Assembly (NCBI GenBank): GCA_012031215.1
Contig: JAAUUB010000017.1
Coordinates: 1 to 34,453 of the forward strand
Direction: 5' to 3'
Source of the DNA: Microscillaceae bacterium
Lineage (GTDB): Bacteria > Bacteroidota > Bacteroidia > Cytophagales > Microscillaceae
DNA: 34,453 bases
The notes beneath the pieces are model-generated. The model saw only the letters and a program-made list of their open reading frames with translations, had not been told where the DNA came from and did not search any database. A program made the position numbers and the translations under genes. Shown piece by piece: positions 1-6,099 of this stretch (the first letter of the stretch is position 1; each line of letters starts with the position of its first letter).

Positions 1-79
1 TGCTCGCTGAATCGGGGATTTACTATACTTTCCCGCTTGCTTTCTTAATCCCTCTTTCCTCCCCCTCAAATTCGGACTG

Positions 80-111
80 CAAAACTAAAACATCCCTACA
101 CAATCACCAAA
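80..111 (-). promoter_or_regulatory. Leftward promoter P3 (TTTG-N20-TAGTTTTG)
   Basis: On the minus strand TTTG (111-108) is followed by 20 bases and TAGTTTTG (87-80), an exact consensus match, with the tail CAGTCCGAATT. It is the promoter closest to the unseen gene to the left, and its -7 element lies 90 bp from the next copy. Transcription should start near position 73. Confidence 0.75.
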
Positions 112-169
112 TAATCTTGGAAGTTTTTTTTGCTTTCTTGTCCTGTTTTCTTTCTCTTAATTCGGGATG

Positions 170-200
170 CAAATATGAAAAGGTTTTTTCTTGTTTGCAA
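170..200 (-). promoter_or_regulatory. Leftward promoter P2 (TTG-N20-CATATTTG)
   Basis: On the minus strand TTG (200-198) is followed by 20 bases and CATATTTG (177-170), one base off the TAnnTTTG consensus. The downstream tail CATCCCGAATT resembles the CAGTCCGAATT tail of the copy at 80-111. Its -7 element lies 93 bp downstream of that of the copy at 263-294. Confidence 0.6.
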
Positions 201-262
201 GGGCCTGAGAAAAAATTTTGAGAAATAATTGCGCTTTTGCAACTGCTTTCAAAATTGGACTG

Positions 263-294
263 CAAACATAATGGCGCGCGGGGAGATATGCAAA
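263..294 (-). promoter_or_regulatory. Leftward promoter P1 (TTTG-N20-TATGTTTG)
   Basis: Read on the minus strand, TTTG (294-291) is followed by 20 bases and then TATGTTTG (270-263), an exact match to the Bacteroidota -33/-7 consensus TTTG...TAnnTTTG. The -7 element continues as CAGTCC, a tail shared with the copy at 80-111. It is the most upstream of three tandem copies reading out of the window. Confidence 0.75.
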
Positions 295-481
295 CAATTT
301 TCAAAAGAAAGTTATTTACTTTGTGGGTGTAGATTTTTCCTGAAAAGTCTGTCTGAGATTCAGCTACATAGAAACCTGATTAATTAAATAAGGACATATA
401 ATTGTTTGGAGAGGAGAAAGAAACGGCATTAAATATTTTTTTTGGCTGTTTGAATCTGTCCCTATATTTCAGAAATTGGGA

Positions 482-512
482 TTGGAAGCTCTCTGTCTGC
501 GCTTTACTTTTA
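482..512 (+). promoter_or_regulatory. Candidate hisH promoter
   Basis: TTG (482-484), 20 bases, TACTTTTA (505-512). The -7 element differs from TAnnTTTG only at the last base. Transcription would start near 519, leaving about 20 bases before the hisH ATG. Weak, because AT-rich sequence easily gives such matches. Confidence 0.3.
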
Positions 513-539
513 CAGGCATTTAAAAAAGTACATTAAGAT

Positions 540-1145
540 ATGCGAGTTGCGGTTATCAAGTATAATGCAGGTAATATTCAGTCATTGCTGTTCACCCTTG
601 CCAGGATAGAAGGGCTGGAAGTGCTTGTGAGCGACCGGGCAGAGGTTATACAAGGGGCAGACAAGGTCATTTTCCCCGGCGTGGGCGAGGCGAGTTCGGC
701 GATGGAGAGCCTGAGAGCAGCTCAATTAGACCGAATTATCAGAGATCTGCGGCAACCATTTTTAGGGATTTGCTTGGGTATGCAACTCATGAGCCGAAAA
801 TCTGAAGAAAATGAGACAACTTGTTTGGATATTTTTGAGGGCGAAGTCAAAAAATTTGAGGCGGTATCTGCTGCGGAAGGCCTGGCTTTGAAGGTGCCTC
901 ACATGGGCTGGAATAAGCTGACAAATTTGCGGGGTGATTTATTTGCCAAAGTGGCGGAGGGTTCTTTTGCTTATTTTGTGCATAGTTATTATGCGGCCCT
1001 CACGGTCGATACCATTGCCACCTGCTCGCACGGAGAGGCCTTTAGTGCCGCCCTGCAAAAAGGAAATTATTATGGTGTGCAATTCCACCCCGAGAAAAGC
1101 GCGGAAACAGGTTTGCAGATTTTAAAAAATTTTTTGGCTTTGTGA
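540..1145 (+). CDS. hisH: Imidazole glycerol phosphate synthase glutaminase subunit HisH
   Basis: HisH hydrolyses glutamine and channels ammonia to HisF, which makes imidazole glycerol phosphate and AICAR in histidine biosynthesis; it acts in the cytoplasm. The 201-residue product has the class I glutamine amidotransferase triad: Cys78 in the nucleophile elbow GICLGMQ, and His183 and Glu185 in QFHPEKS. PGVGEASSAM (46-55) and the VPHMGWN segment (119-125) are typical of HisH rather than of other amidotransferases. Length is normal for the family. The ATG at 540 opens directly on the expected N-terminal strand. hisA follows after 30 bases in the same direction, so the two are probably co-transcribed. 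The partner hisF is not in the window. Confidence 0.95.
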   Translation: MRVAVIKYNAGNIQSLLFTLARIEGLEVLVSDRAEVIQGADKVIFPGVGEASSAMESLRAAQLDRIIRDLRQPFLGICLGMQLMSRKSEENETTCLDIFEGEVKKFEAVSAAEGLALKVPHMGWNKLTNLRGDLFAKVAEGSFAYFVHSYYAALTVDTIATCSHGEAFSAALQKGNYYGVQFHPEKSAETGLQILKNFLAL

Positions 1146-1175
1146 TTTACCAAAAAGGATTTGACAACGCTTTAT

Positions 1176-1907
1176 ATGAAAAAAAGCTACCGCATCATCC
1201 CCGCCCTAGACTTAATAGAAGGGCAATGTGTTCGGCTCACGGAGGGAGACTATCAAACCAAAAAGGTATATTCTGAGGACCCCCTTGCTGTGGCGCAGGA
1301 ATTTGAGGCCTTGGGGCTGGAATATCTACACTTGGTGGACCTAGATGGGGCCAAAGCGGGTAAGATTGTGAATTGGCAGGTCTTGGAAAAAATATGCCAG
1401 CATACCCAGCTAAAAGTTGATTTTGGGGGTGGGCTTAAAACAAGTGAAGACCTAAAAATAGCTTTTGAAGCAGGGGCTAGCCAGGTTACGATTGGCAGTG
1501 TAGCGGTGCAGAAGCCAGATTTATTTTGCGAATGGCTTGAAAATTATGGTCCCCAAAGCATCATACTGGGAGCCGATGTGCGAGAAGGCAAAATTGCGGT
1601 TTCGGGCTGGCAAATGCTTACTTCTATAGACTTACTTGATTTCTTAGAAGCGTATCAGCAAAAAGGGATTCAATATGTCATTTGTACGGATATTAGCAAA
1701 GATGGCCGCCTGGCTGGGCCGGCTTTTTCGCTGTATGCCACCCTAAAAAGCCGCTTTCCGGCTTTACATATCATTGCCAGCGGTGGGGTGAGCCAGGTAG
1801 AGGATGTGATACGGTTAGGTCAAATTGGCTTGGAAGGCGTAATCATTGGAAAAGCGCTTTATGAAGGACGAATCACTTATGCGCAATTGCAAGCCCTTAT
1901 TTCCTAA
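1176..1907 (+). CDS. hisA: Phosphoribosylformimino-5-aminoimidazole carboxamide ribotide isomerase HisA
   Basis: HisA is the (beta-alpha)8-barrel Amadori isomerase that converts ProFAR to PRFAR, the step just before HisH/HisF. Counting from the ATG at 1176 the protein has 243 residues, normal for the family. The two general acid/base aspartates are Asp12 (IPALDL) and Asp134 (GADVREGK). The CTDISKDG loop and the two phosphate-binding segments DFGGGLK and ASGGV are present. The frame is also open from a TTG at 1161, but ATG is preferred because it places the IIPALDL strand at the usual distance. It sits 30 bases after hisH. What follows is not hisF or hisIE, so the usual his cluster order is broken here. 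Confidence 0.93.
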   Translation: MKKSYRIIPALDLIEGQCVRLTEGDYQTKKVYSEDPLAVAQEFEALGLEYLHLVDLDGAKAGKIVNWQVLEKICQHTQLKVDFGGGLKTSEDLKIAFEAGASQVTIGSVAVQKPDLFCEWLENYGPQSIILGADVREGKIAVSGWQMLTSIDLLDFLEAYQQKGIQYVICTDISKDGRLAGPAFSLYATLKSRFPALHIIASGGVSQVEDVIRLGQIGLEGVIIGKALYEGRITYAQLQALIS

Positions 1908-1982
1908 GGTTTTATTATTTTATTGTGGACAATTAGTATATTTGGTAAATATTTTTGACAAGCGGGCAAAACACCCAAATCA

Positions 1983-2519
1983 ATGGATATTTCTGAACAA
2001 GCAAGCGATTCTCAAGAAACGGGCGGACTGGTGTATGACCAGGCCAAAAATCACTTTTTAGGGGAGTTTCCCAGCATATTGCCTATTGAGCAAGCTTACG
2101 TCCATATCGGGATGTTTCTGGGCTGGATGCTGGAAAAGGGTCTTTATGGCGATGTGTTTGAAGATGAAGAGGCCCATCAAGTCATTCGGTTTCAAAATCG
2201 GGAAATCACTTGCTCTATCCTGAGTGCGTTGTGGGATGGTTTTTTGGGAGAAGAGCTTTTTAATGAGGAAGGCAACGCTTTCTCGGTGTATTATTATCAA
2301 GGCGGTTTGTATCGGCAGGATTATGCTGAGGTATTGGCACAAGGCTTACCTTCCATCTATCACGTGGAGGATAACTGGGAAAATTTTGAAAAGATTTCGG
2401 AGCAAATTGAGCTTCGTTATCAGGCGTGGATAGCCCAAGAACAACCGGAAGCTAGCAAAGAGAATACGGTAGCTTCAGCACCTGAACCTCCCCCCCCACC
2501 AGCCAAGGAAACGGAGTAA
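1983..2519 (+). CDS. Conserved hypothetical protein (DUF7832-like)
   Basis: The 178-residue protein has no signal peptide or membrane segment, so it should be cytoplasmic. Residues 18-130 carry a pattern I recognise from uncharacterised bacterial proteins: YDQAKNHFLGEFP, then EQAYVHIGMFLGWML, then NEEGNAFSVYYYQ and a DY pair. I believe this matches the family called DUF7832, but I could not check the accession. The last 25 residues are a low-complexity tail with a run of six prolines. It follows hisA by 75 bases in the same direction and ends 25 bases from the convergent SiaC-like gene, with no obvious terminator between them. Function unknown; a role in histidine synthesis is not implied. 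Confidence 0.75.
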   Translation: MDISEQASDSQETGGLVYDQAKNHFLGEFPSILPIEQAYVHIGMFLGWMLEKGLYGDVFEDEEAHQVIRFQNREITCSILSALWDGFLGEELFNEEGNAFSVYYYQGGLYRQDYAEVLAQGLPSIYHVEDNWENFEKISEQIELRYQAWIAQEQPEASKENTVASAPEPPPPPAKETE

Positions 2520-2544
2520 ATCCGGGAAAGGGGCCGCCTCTCGC

Positions 2545-2937
2545 TTATATTATCTCTTCGCAAGGAAACATCTCAAAATTTAGCTTTGAGAAGGAATTAA
2601 AATCTTCGCCCAAATCTTTCATATCCTCATCTTCCATTTCGTAATACCAGTGAATATTGACGATGCGCTCTTCGCCCTCGATGGGCTCAAGCATTTTGAT
2701 GATTTTTCCCAAGACGGCAGAAGTACTGGTATTGACATAAATCAATTTAAAAACTACAGTAATTTCTTTGGGGGAATACATTTTCAAGTATTCTTCCAGG
2801 GCTTCCAAGATGGGTAAGTAAAATTCCTCTGTATCTTCTGGGATTGAAACGCCCTTGATCTCCAGATGCCCTTTCTGAAAAAAGAACTTCACCTCAGGGG
2901 TGGTAGGTGCTTCTTTGATAAAAATGTCTTCCATCAT
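2545..2937 (-). CDS. SiaC-like regulatory phosphoprotein (DUF1987), copy 2
   Basis: This 130-residue acidic protein belongs to the DUF1987/SiaC family. In Pseudomonas aeruginosa SiaC is phosphorylated on a threonine by SiaB and dephosphorylated by SiaA, and its unphosphorylated form binds and activates the diguanylate cyclase SiaD. The diagnostic strand-turn FKLIYVNTSTSAVL (63-76) is present, with Thr70, Ser71, Thr72 and Ser73 as candidate phospho-acceptors. The EDTEEFY segment (34-40) is also family-typical. It is the last gene of the five-gene minus-strand operon, 126 bases after the TPR-SpoIIE phosphatase. That gap carries an inverted repeat and a -7 element, so it may have extra promoter control. 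The sequence differs clearly from the other copy at 5051-5446. The family call is firm; partner and output are inferred. Confidence 0.85.
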   Translation of the reverse strand: MMEDIFIKEAPTTPEVKFFFQKGHLEIKGVSIPEDTEEFYLPILEALEEYLKMYSPKEITVVFKLIYVNTSTSAVLGKIIKMLEPIEGEERIVNIHWYYEMEDEDMKDLGEDFNSFSKLNFEMFPCEEII

Positions 2938-2976
2938 ACGTTTTTCATTTCATTTGAAGATATAGAGAGATAGAAA

Positions 2977-3024
2977 CAAAAATAATGATAATCTTGGCAG
3001 GAAACGGAATATTTTATCATTATT
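2977..3024 (-). promoter_or_regulatory. Inverted repeat with -7 element before second SiaC-like gene
   Basis: AATAATGATAA (2981-2991) is the exact reverse complement of TTATCATTATT (3014-3024), with a 22-base spacer. On the minus strand TATTTTTG (2984-2977) matches TAnnTTTG exactly and overlaps the downstream arm, about 40 bases before the gene start at 2937. No good -33 element is seen. It could be an operator or an mRNA hairpin in the intercistronic gap. Confidence 0.4.
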
Positions 3025-3063
3025 GGACAAAGCTTATATTTTTGGAGGTCTTCAAAACTCATT

Positions 3064-5013
3064 TCAGCCCAGTTTTACCCCTACCACCATAATATCGTCC
3101 ATTTGTCGGTTTTGCCCCATCCAGTCAATGAGTGTTCGCTCCAATAATTCATTTTGTTCAGCCATAGACTTTTTATAGTTGGCATACAAGGTTTTATAAA
3201 GCCGACTCTTGGCAAATTTTCGCCCGCGAGGCCCTCCAAACTGGTCTTGAAAGCCGTCTGAATAAATATAGAACCAGGTGGGCTTGCTAATATCAAAGGT
3301 TTGGGTGGTAAACTCGCGCGGCCTTTCTTTCTGAAAACCGCCAATCGGCAGTTTATTAGATTCTATGACCTCATAAATACCATCTTGGATAATGAATAAT
3401 TCCCGACTGGCTCCCGAAAACTCAAGCACCTTTCTTTCCTGGTCAATCAGGCAGAGGGCGATGTCCATACCATCCTGATTATTGTTCTGTTCCTGGTTGA
3501 GTGCCAGTTGGATGCTTCGGTGCAGCTCCGTAAGAACCCGGTCAGGCTTGGTAATATTTTGCAAATTAATAATTTGATTGAGGTAAGAATCGCCCAGCAT
3601 AGACATGATGGCCCCCGGAACACCATGCCCGGTGCAATCGACTGCGGCCATCAGGATAAGATGCTCTAACTTGGTAAACCAGTAAAAATCTCCACTCACA
3701 ATATCTCTTGGCCGGTAGAGCACAAAATGCTCGGGCAGGGCTTCGGCAATTCGACGGTCGCGGTTGAGCATTGATTCCTGAATTCGCTTGGCATAATTGA
3801 TACTGGCCGTGATGTCTTTGTTTTTGCGCTCTATTTCTTGAAAAGTGGCCTCGAGCGTGATGTTTTTTCTTTGAATAGAGCGATTTTGGCTTTCAATTTT
3901 TTGCTTTTGGTTCTCGAGTTCCTGTTTTTTGTCCTCGATTATTTTTTGCTGTTCGCGTAGTTTGGCATTGGCCCGTTTGCTTTGCACATTGCTTCGATAG
4001 AAAACCAGGGTGATGGCCAGTATCAACACTATGGCCACGACAAAAGTGAAGGTACGCTGCTGTAGTTTTTCTTCCTGAAGCCGAAGCTTTTCTTCCTGTA
4101 AGTCTTTGATACGGCGCGTTTCATCTAATACAACCCGGGTGCTGTCAATGCTTTTGGAAGCCTCCTTTTGCAGTTTTTGAAAGATAGATTCTTTGGCCCG
4201 GGTATATTCTTTATAATATTCGTACGCTTTTTTAAAATCGGATTGGGAAGCAAAAACCTGGGCCAGCCCTTCCAGCGCCCGCAAGCGCGGCCCAACTTCC
4301 AGGCTTTTGCTCAGCTCGAGTAGCTGTTGAAAGCAACGCAGGGCTTCTTTGTTTCGGTTTGTCAGGAGATAATCCTTGCCGAGGCGCTCCAGGTTATAGG
4401 CAATAAGCGATTTGTCTTCCAAAGAATCGGCCAGTTGCAAAGCCCGCAGATGATAATCAATGGCCAATTCGTGGGCATTGGTTTCAGAATAAGCCACCCC
4501 CAGATTGGTAAGATTGCGGCTGATGCCTGGGGCGTTTTTCAATTCCTGGTGGAGGATTAAGGATTGGCGATAATGTTGAATGGCTTGGAGGTACTCGTCT
4601 TGTAAGGCATAATTTGTACCCATTTGATTGAGGACCTCGGCTTGTCCATCTTTATCCTGGATGCCTTGATAAGACCTCAATACCAGTTGGTAATATTCCA
4701 GGGCCTTGCCATAAGCCCCTTGCTGATGATAGATTTGGGCAATCCGATTGCCACTCAGAATGATGCCTTCCGTGTATTGATTTTTTTCGGAAAGTGCCAG
4801 GGCCTCCTCAGCCAGACGTTTGGCTTTGAGGGGCGAGGCACTTTCGTATTCCTCATAGAGCAGGTGCAGATAGCGAACCTTGCTGGAATCTACTTTGCTG
4901 AGGCGCAATAGATTTTCTAGGCGCTCAATCCGGCTTCCGGTTTGGGAAAAAGCGAGATTTTGAGTTCCTGGCCATAAAAAAATAAAAAGCAAAAGCCCAA
5001 AGTATTTCATCAC
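3064..5013 (-). CDS. TPR-containing membrane SpoIIE-type protein phosphatase
   Basis: This is a predicted serine/threonine phosphatase of the SpoIIE/PP2C type, SiaA-like in function. The 649-residue protein starts with a signal-like hydrophobic segment (4-23) and then about six TPR helical repeats (30-285) that should lie in the periplasm. A charged coiled coil (290-320), one membrane segment (322-340) and a second coiled coil (345-410) lead to the catalytic domain (about 425-649). Metal-binding aspartates are seen at Asp442 (SGDFYWF), Asp459 (VDCTGHG), Asp586 (YSDG) and Asp639/640 (MDD). It lies 37 bases after one SiaC-like gene and 126 bases before the other, so a SiaC-like protein is the likely substrate. 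The TPR sensor suggests input by protein contact. The frame is intact, unlike many neighbours. Confidence 0.88.
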   Translation of the reverse strand: MMKYFGLLLFIFLWPGTQNLAFSQTGSRIERLENLLRLSKVDSSKVRYLHLLYEEYESASPLKAKRLAEEALALSEKNQYTEGIILSGNRIAQIYHQQGAYGKALEYYQLVLRSYQGIQDKDGQAEVLNQMGTNYALQDEYLQAIQHYRQSLILHQELKNAPGISRNLTNLGVAYSETNAHELAIDYHLRALQLADSLEDKSLIAYNLERLGKDYLLTNRNKEALRCFQQLLELSKSLEVGPRLRALEGLAQVFASQSDFKKAYEYYKEYTRAKESIFQKLQKEASKSIDSTRVVLDETRRIKDLQEEKLRLQEEKLQQRTFTFVVAIVLILAITLVFYRSNVQSKRANAKLREQQKIIEDKKQELENQKQKIESQNRSIQRKNITLEATFQEIERKNKDITASINYAKRIQESMLNRDRRIAEALPEHFVLYRPRDIVSGDFYWFTKLEHLILMAAVDCTGHGVPGAIMSMLGDSYLNQIINLQNITKPDRVLTELHRSIQLALNQEQNNNQDGMDIALCLIDQERKVLEFSGASRELFIIQDGIYEVIESNKLPIGGFQKERPREFTTQTFDISKPTWFYIYSDGFQDQFGGPRGRKFAKSRLYKTLYANYKKSMAEQNELLERTLIDWMGQNRQMDDIMVVGVKLG

Positions 5014-5024
5014 AAATGGTTAAA

Positions 5025-5050
5025 CGGGGCCAAGGCTACCCCGTCTTGGC
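5025..5050 (-). other. Interleaved stems in intercistronic spacer (possible pseudoknot)
   Basis: The 37-base spacer before the TPR-SpoIIE start is nearly filled by two interleaved pairings: CGGGG 5025-5029 with CCCCG 5039-5043, and GCCAAG 5029-5034 with CTTGGC 5045-5050. The order of the four arms is that of an H-type pseudoknot, or of two competing hairpins. It ends directly at the stop codon of the upstream SiaC-like gene and may influence translation of the phosphatase. Confidence 0.3.
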
Positions 5051-5446
5051 TTAGTCTTCTGGCTCAAATTCAAACATATTGATTTGAAGTCCGGTATCTT
5101 TCATATAATCCTCGGCTTCTTCGGCAATACTGTCATCATCTTCGGGATAATACCAGTTTACGGTTACTTGTCCGCCTTGTTCCTGGTATTTTTTTAATAC
5201 CCTCAAGACATTGAGAATACTGCGCGAAGAGCTGGTATTAAAGTAGGTAAGCTTAAAATTAAAGGTCAGGGGCTTGTTCACTTCTTGGGTGAAATTTTCT
5301 AACCAGTTGATGATTTGGTTATAAAATTCATCAGTGTCTTCGAGATAGGACTCCCCCGAAATCTCGCAAACACCCGAGGAGGCATTTAGTTTTACTTCGG
5401 GAATAAAATAAACGCCACTTTCGCCTTTGATTTCTAAATTTTCCAT
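5051..5446 (-). CDS. SiaC-like regulatory phosphoprotein (DUF1987), copy 1
   Basis: This 131-residue acidic protein is of the DUF1987/SiaC family, the substrate of SiaB-type kinases and SiaA-type phosphatases. The signature FKLTYFNTSSSRSIL (64-78) is textbook for the family, with Thr71 and Ser72-74 as possible phosphorylation sites. The EDTDEFYNQI segment (36-45) and the C-terminal acidic stretch (WYYPEDDDS onward) are also typical. It lies 32 bases after the SiaB-like kinase gene and 37 bases before the TPR-SpoIIE gene, all on the same strand, so kinase, substrate and phosphatase are almost certainly one transcript. It is a paralogue of the gene at 2545-2937, sharing the motif and length but diverged elsewhere. 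The physiological output is unknown here. Confidence 0.88.
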   Translation of the reverse strand: MENLEIKGESGVYFIPEVKLNASSGVCEISGESYLEDTDEFYNQIINWLENFTQEVNKPLTFNFKLTYFNTSSSRSILNVLRVLKKYQEQGGQVTVNWYYPEDDDSIAEEAEDYMKDTGLQINMFEFEPED

Positions 5447-5478
5447 AATCAGACTTGGGAATAATGAATTAAAAAAAA

Positions 5479-6048
5479 TTATGATTCAGGATAAGACTTG
5501 TTTTTCTTTGTAATCTTGACCAACACAAAAAAGAAAGCAAAATCATCATTGAGTTCTTTTATCTTGCACTCAATCTGATTATCAGAAGTCAAGGCCGCTT
5601 GCACTAGCCCGATGCCTGCCCCCCGACTTTCTTGCTCATTGGGGTTATTACGTAAGGCCCTCTTGTATTCACGGAGTGCCTCTCGGTCCAAGTTTTTAAT
5701 AGTTTCAAATTTATCCATCAAACGGGAAACATCCTCACAATAAATCAAATTACCTGTGATAACCCGATAAAAAGGGTCATCGTGCAAAATCACCAAGGTG
5801 CCTACTTTGTCGTGATTGCCAAAATGGTTGACCTCTTTTGAGTAGAAAAGCACGTTCTGGGCCAGTTCCATAAAGATAGAAAAGACTTTTTTCCCAGCCC
5901 CGGGGTCTTCTAGCAACTTTTTGCGGATGTCTCGGCTAAATTCGGAAAGTAAGACATCGGTGAGTGGCCCTTTGTAAGAAAGCAGAATGTTCTCACGGCT
6001 AATCTGGCTGTGATATTCAAAAAAATTAAATTCCTGACTCTGCGGCAT
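5479..6048 (-). CDS. SiaB-like protein kinase (DUF6272, HATPase-like fold)
   Basis: This 189-residue cytoplasmic protein belongs to the SiaB family. SiaB phosphorylates SiaC using an ATP-binding fold related to GHKL kinases and anti-sigma kinases. The N-box-like helix MELAQNVLFYSKEVN (60-74) supplies Glu61 and Asn65. A glycine-rich box SRGAGIGL (141-148) corresponds to the G-box. The family-typical stretch GTLVILHDD (83-91) lies between them. It is the second gene of the operon, 51 bases after the large phosphatase gene and 32 bases before the SiaC-like copy 1. It is the only kinase in the operon, so it may serve both SiaC-like proteins. No GGDEF output enzyme is nearby. Confidence 0.87.
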   Translation of the reverse strand: MPQSQEFNFFEYHSQISRENILLSYKGPLTDVLLSEFSRDIRKKLLEDPGAGKKVFSIFMELAQNVLFYSKEVNHFGNHDKVGTLVILHDDPFYRVITGNLIYCEDVSRLMDKFETIKNLDREALREYKRALRNNPNEQESRGAGIGLVQAALTSDNQIECKIKELNDDFAFFFVLVKITKKNKSYPES

Positions 6049-6099
6049 CTTAAAAAAAATTATCTGGCAACCGGTATTTTGGTTTCTTATTTTCTTGGT

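Larger units (their letters stand above)
1..539. other. Non-coding leader region with tandem leftward promoters
   Basis: No convincing gene is present in this AT-rich stretch. It holds three leftward promoter copies about 90 bp apart (listed separately) and, close to the right end, a weak rightward promoter candidate for hisH. The short leftward open frame at 104-304 runs across two of the promoters and resembles nothing, so it is not called. The 70 bases left of the last promoter would be the 5' leader of whatever lies beyond the window edge. Confidence 0.6.

Noticed and set aside
104-304. Leftward open frame of 66 codons
   Set aside because: It overlaps two of the tandem promoters, shows no recognisable motif and has the composition of non-coding DNA.
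2058-2342. Minus-strand open frame inside the DUF7832-like gene
   Set aside because: It is the antisense of a recognisable conserved protein and has no supporting features.
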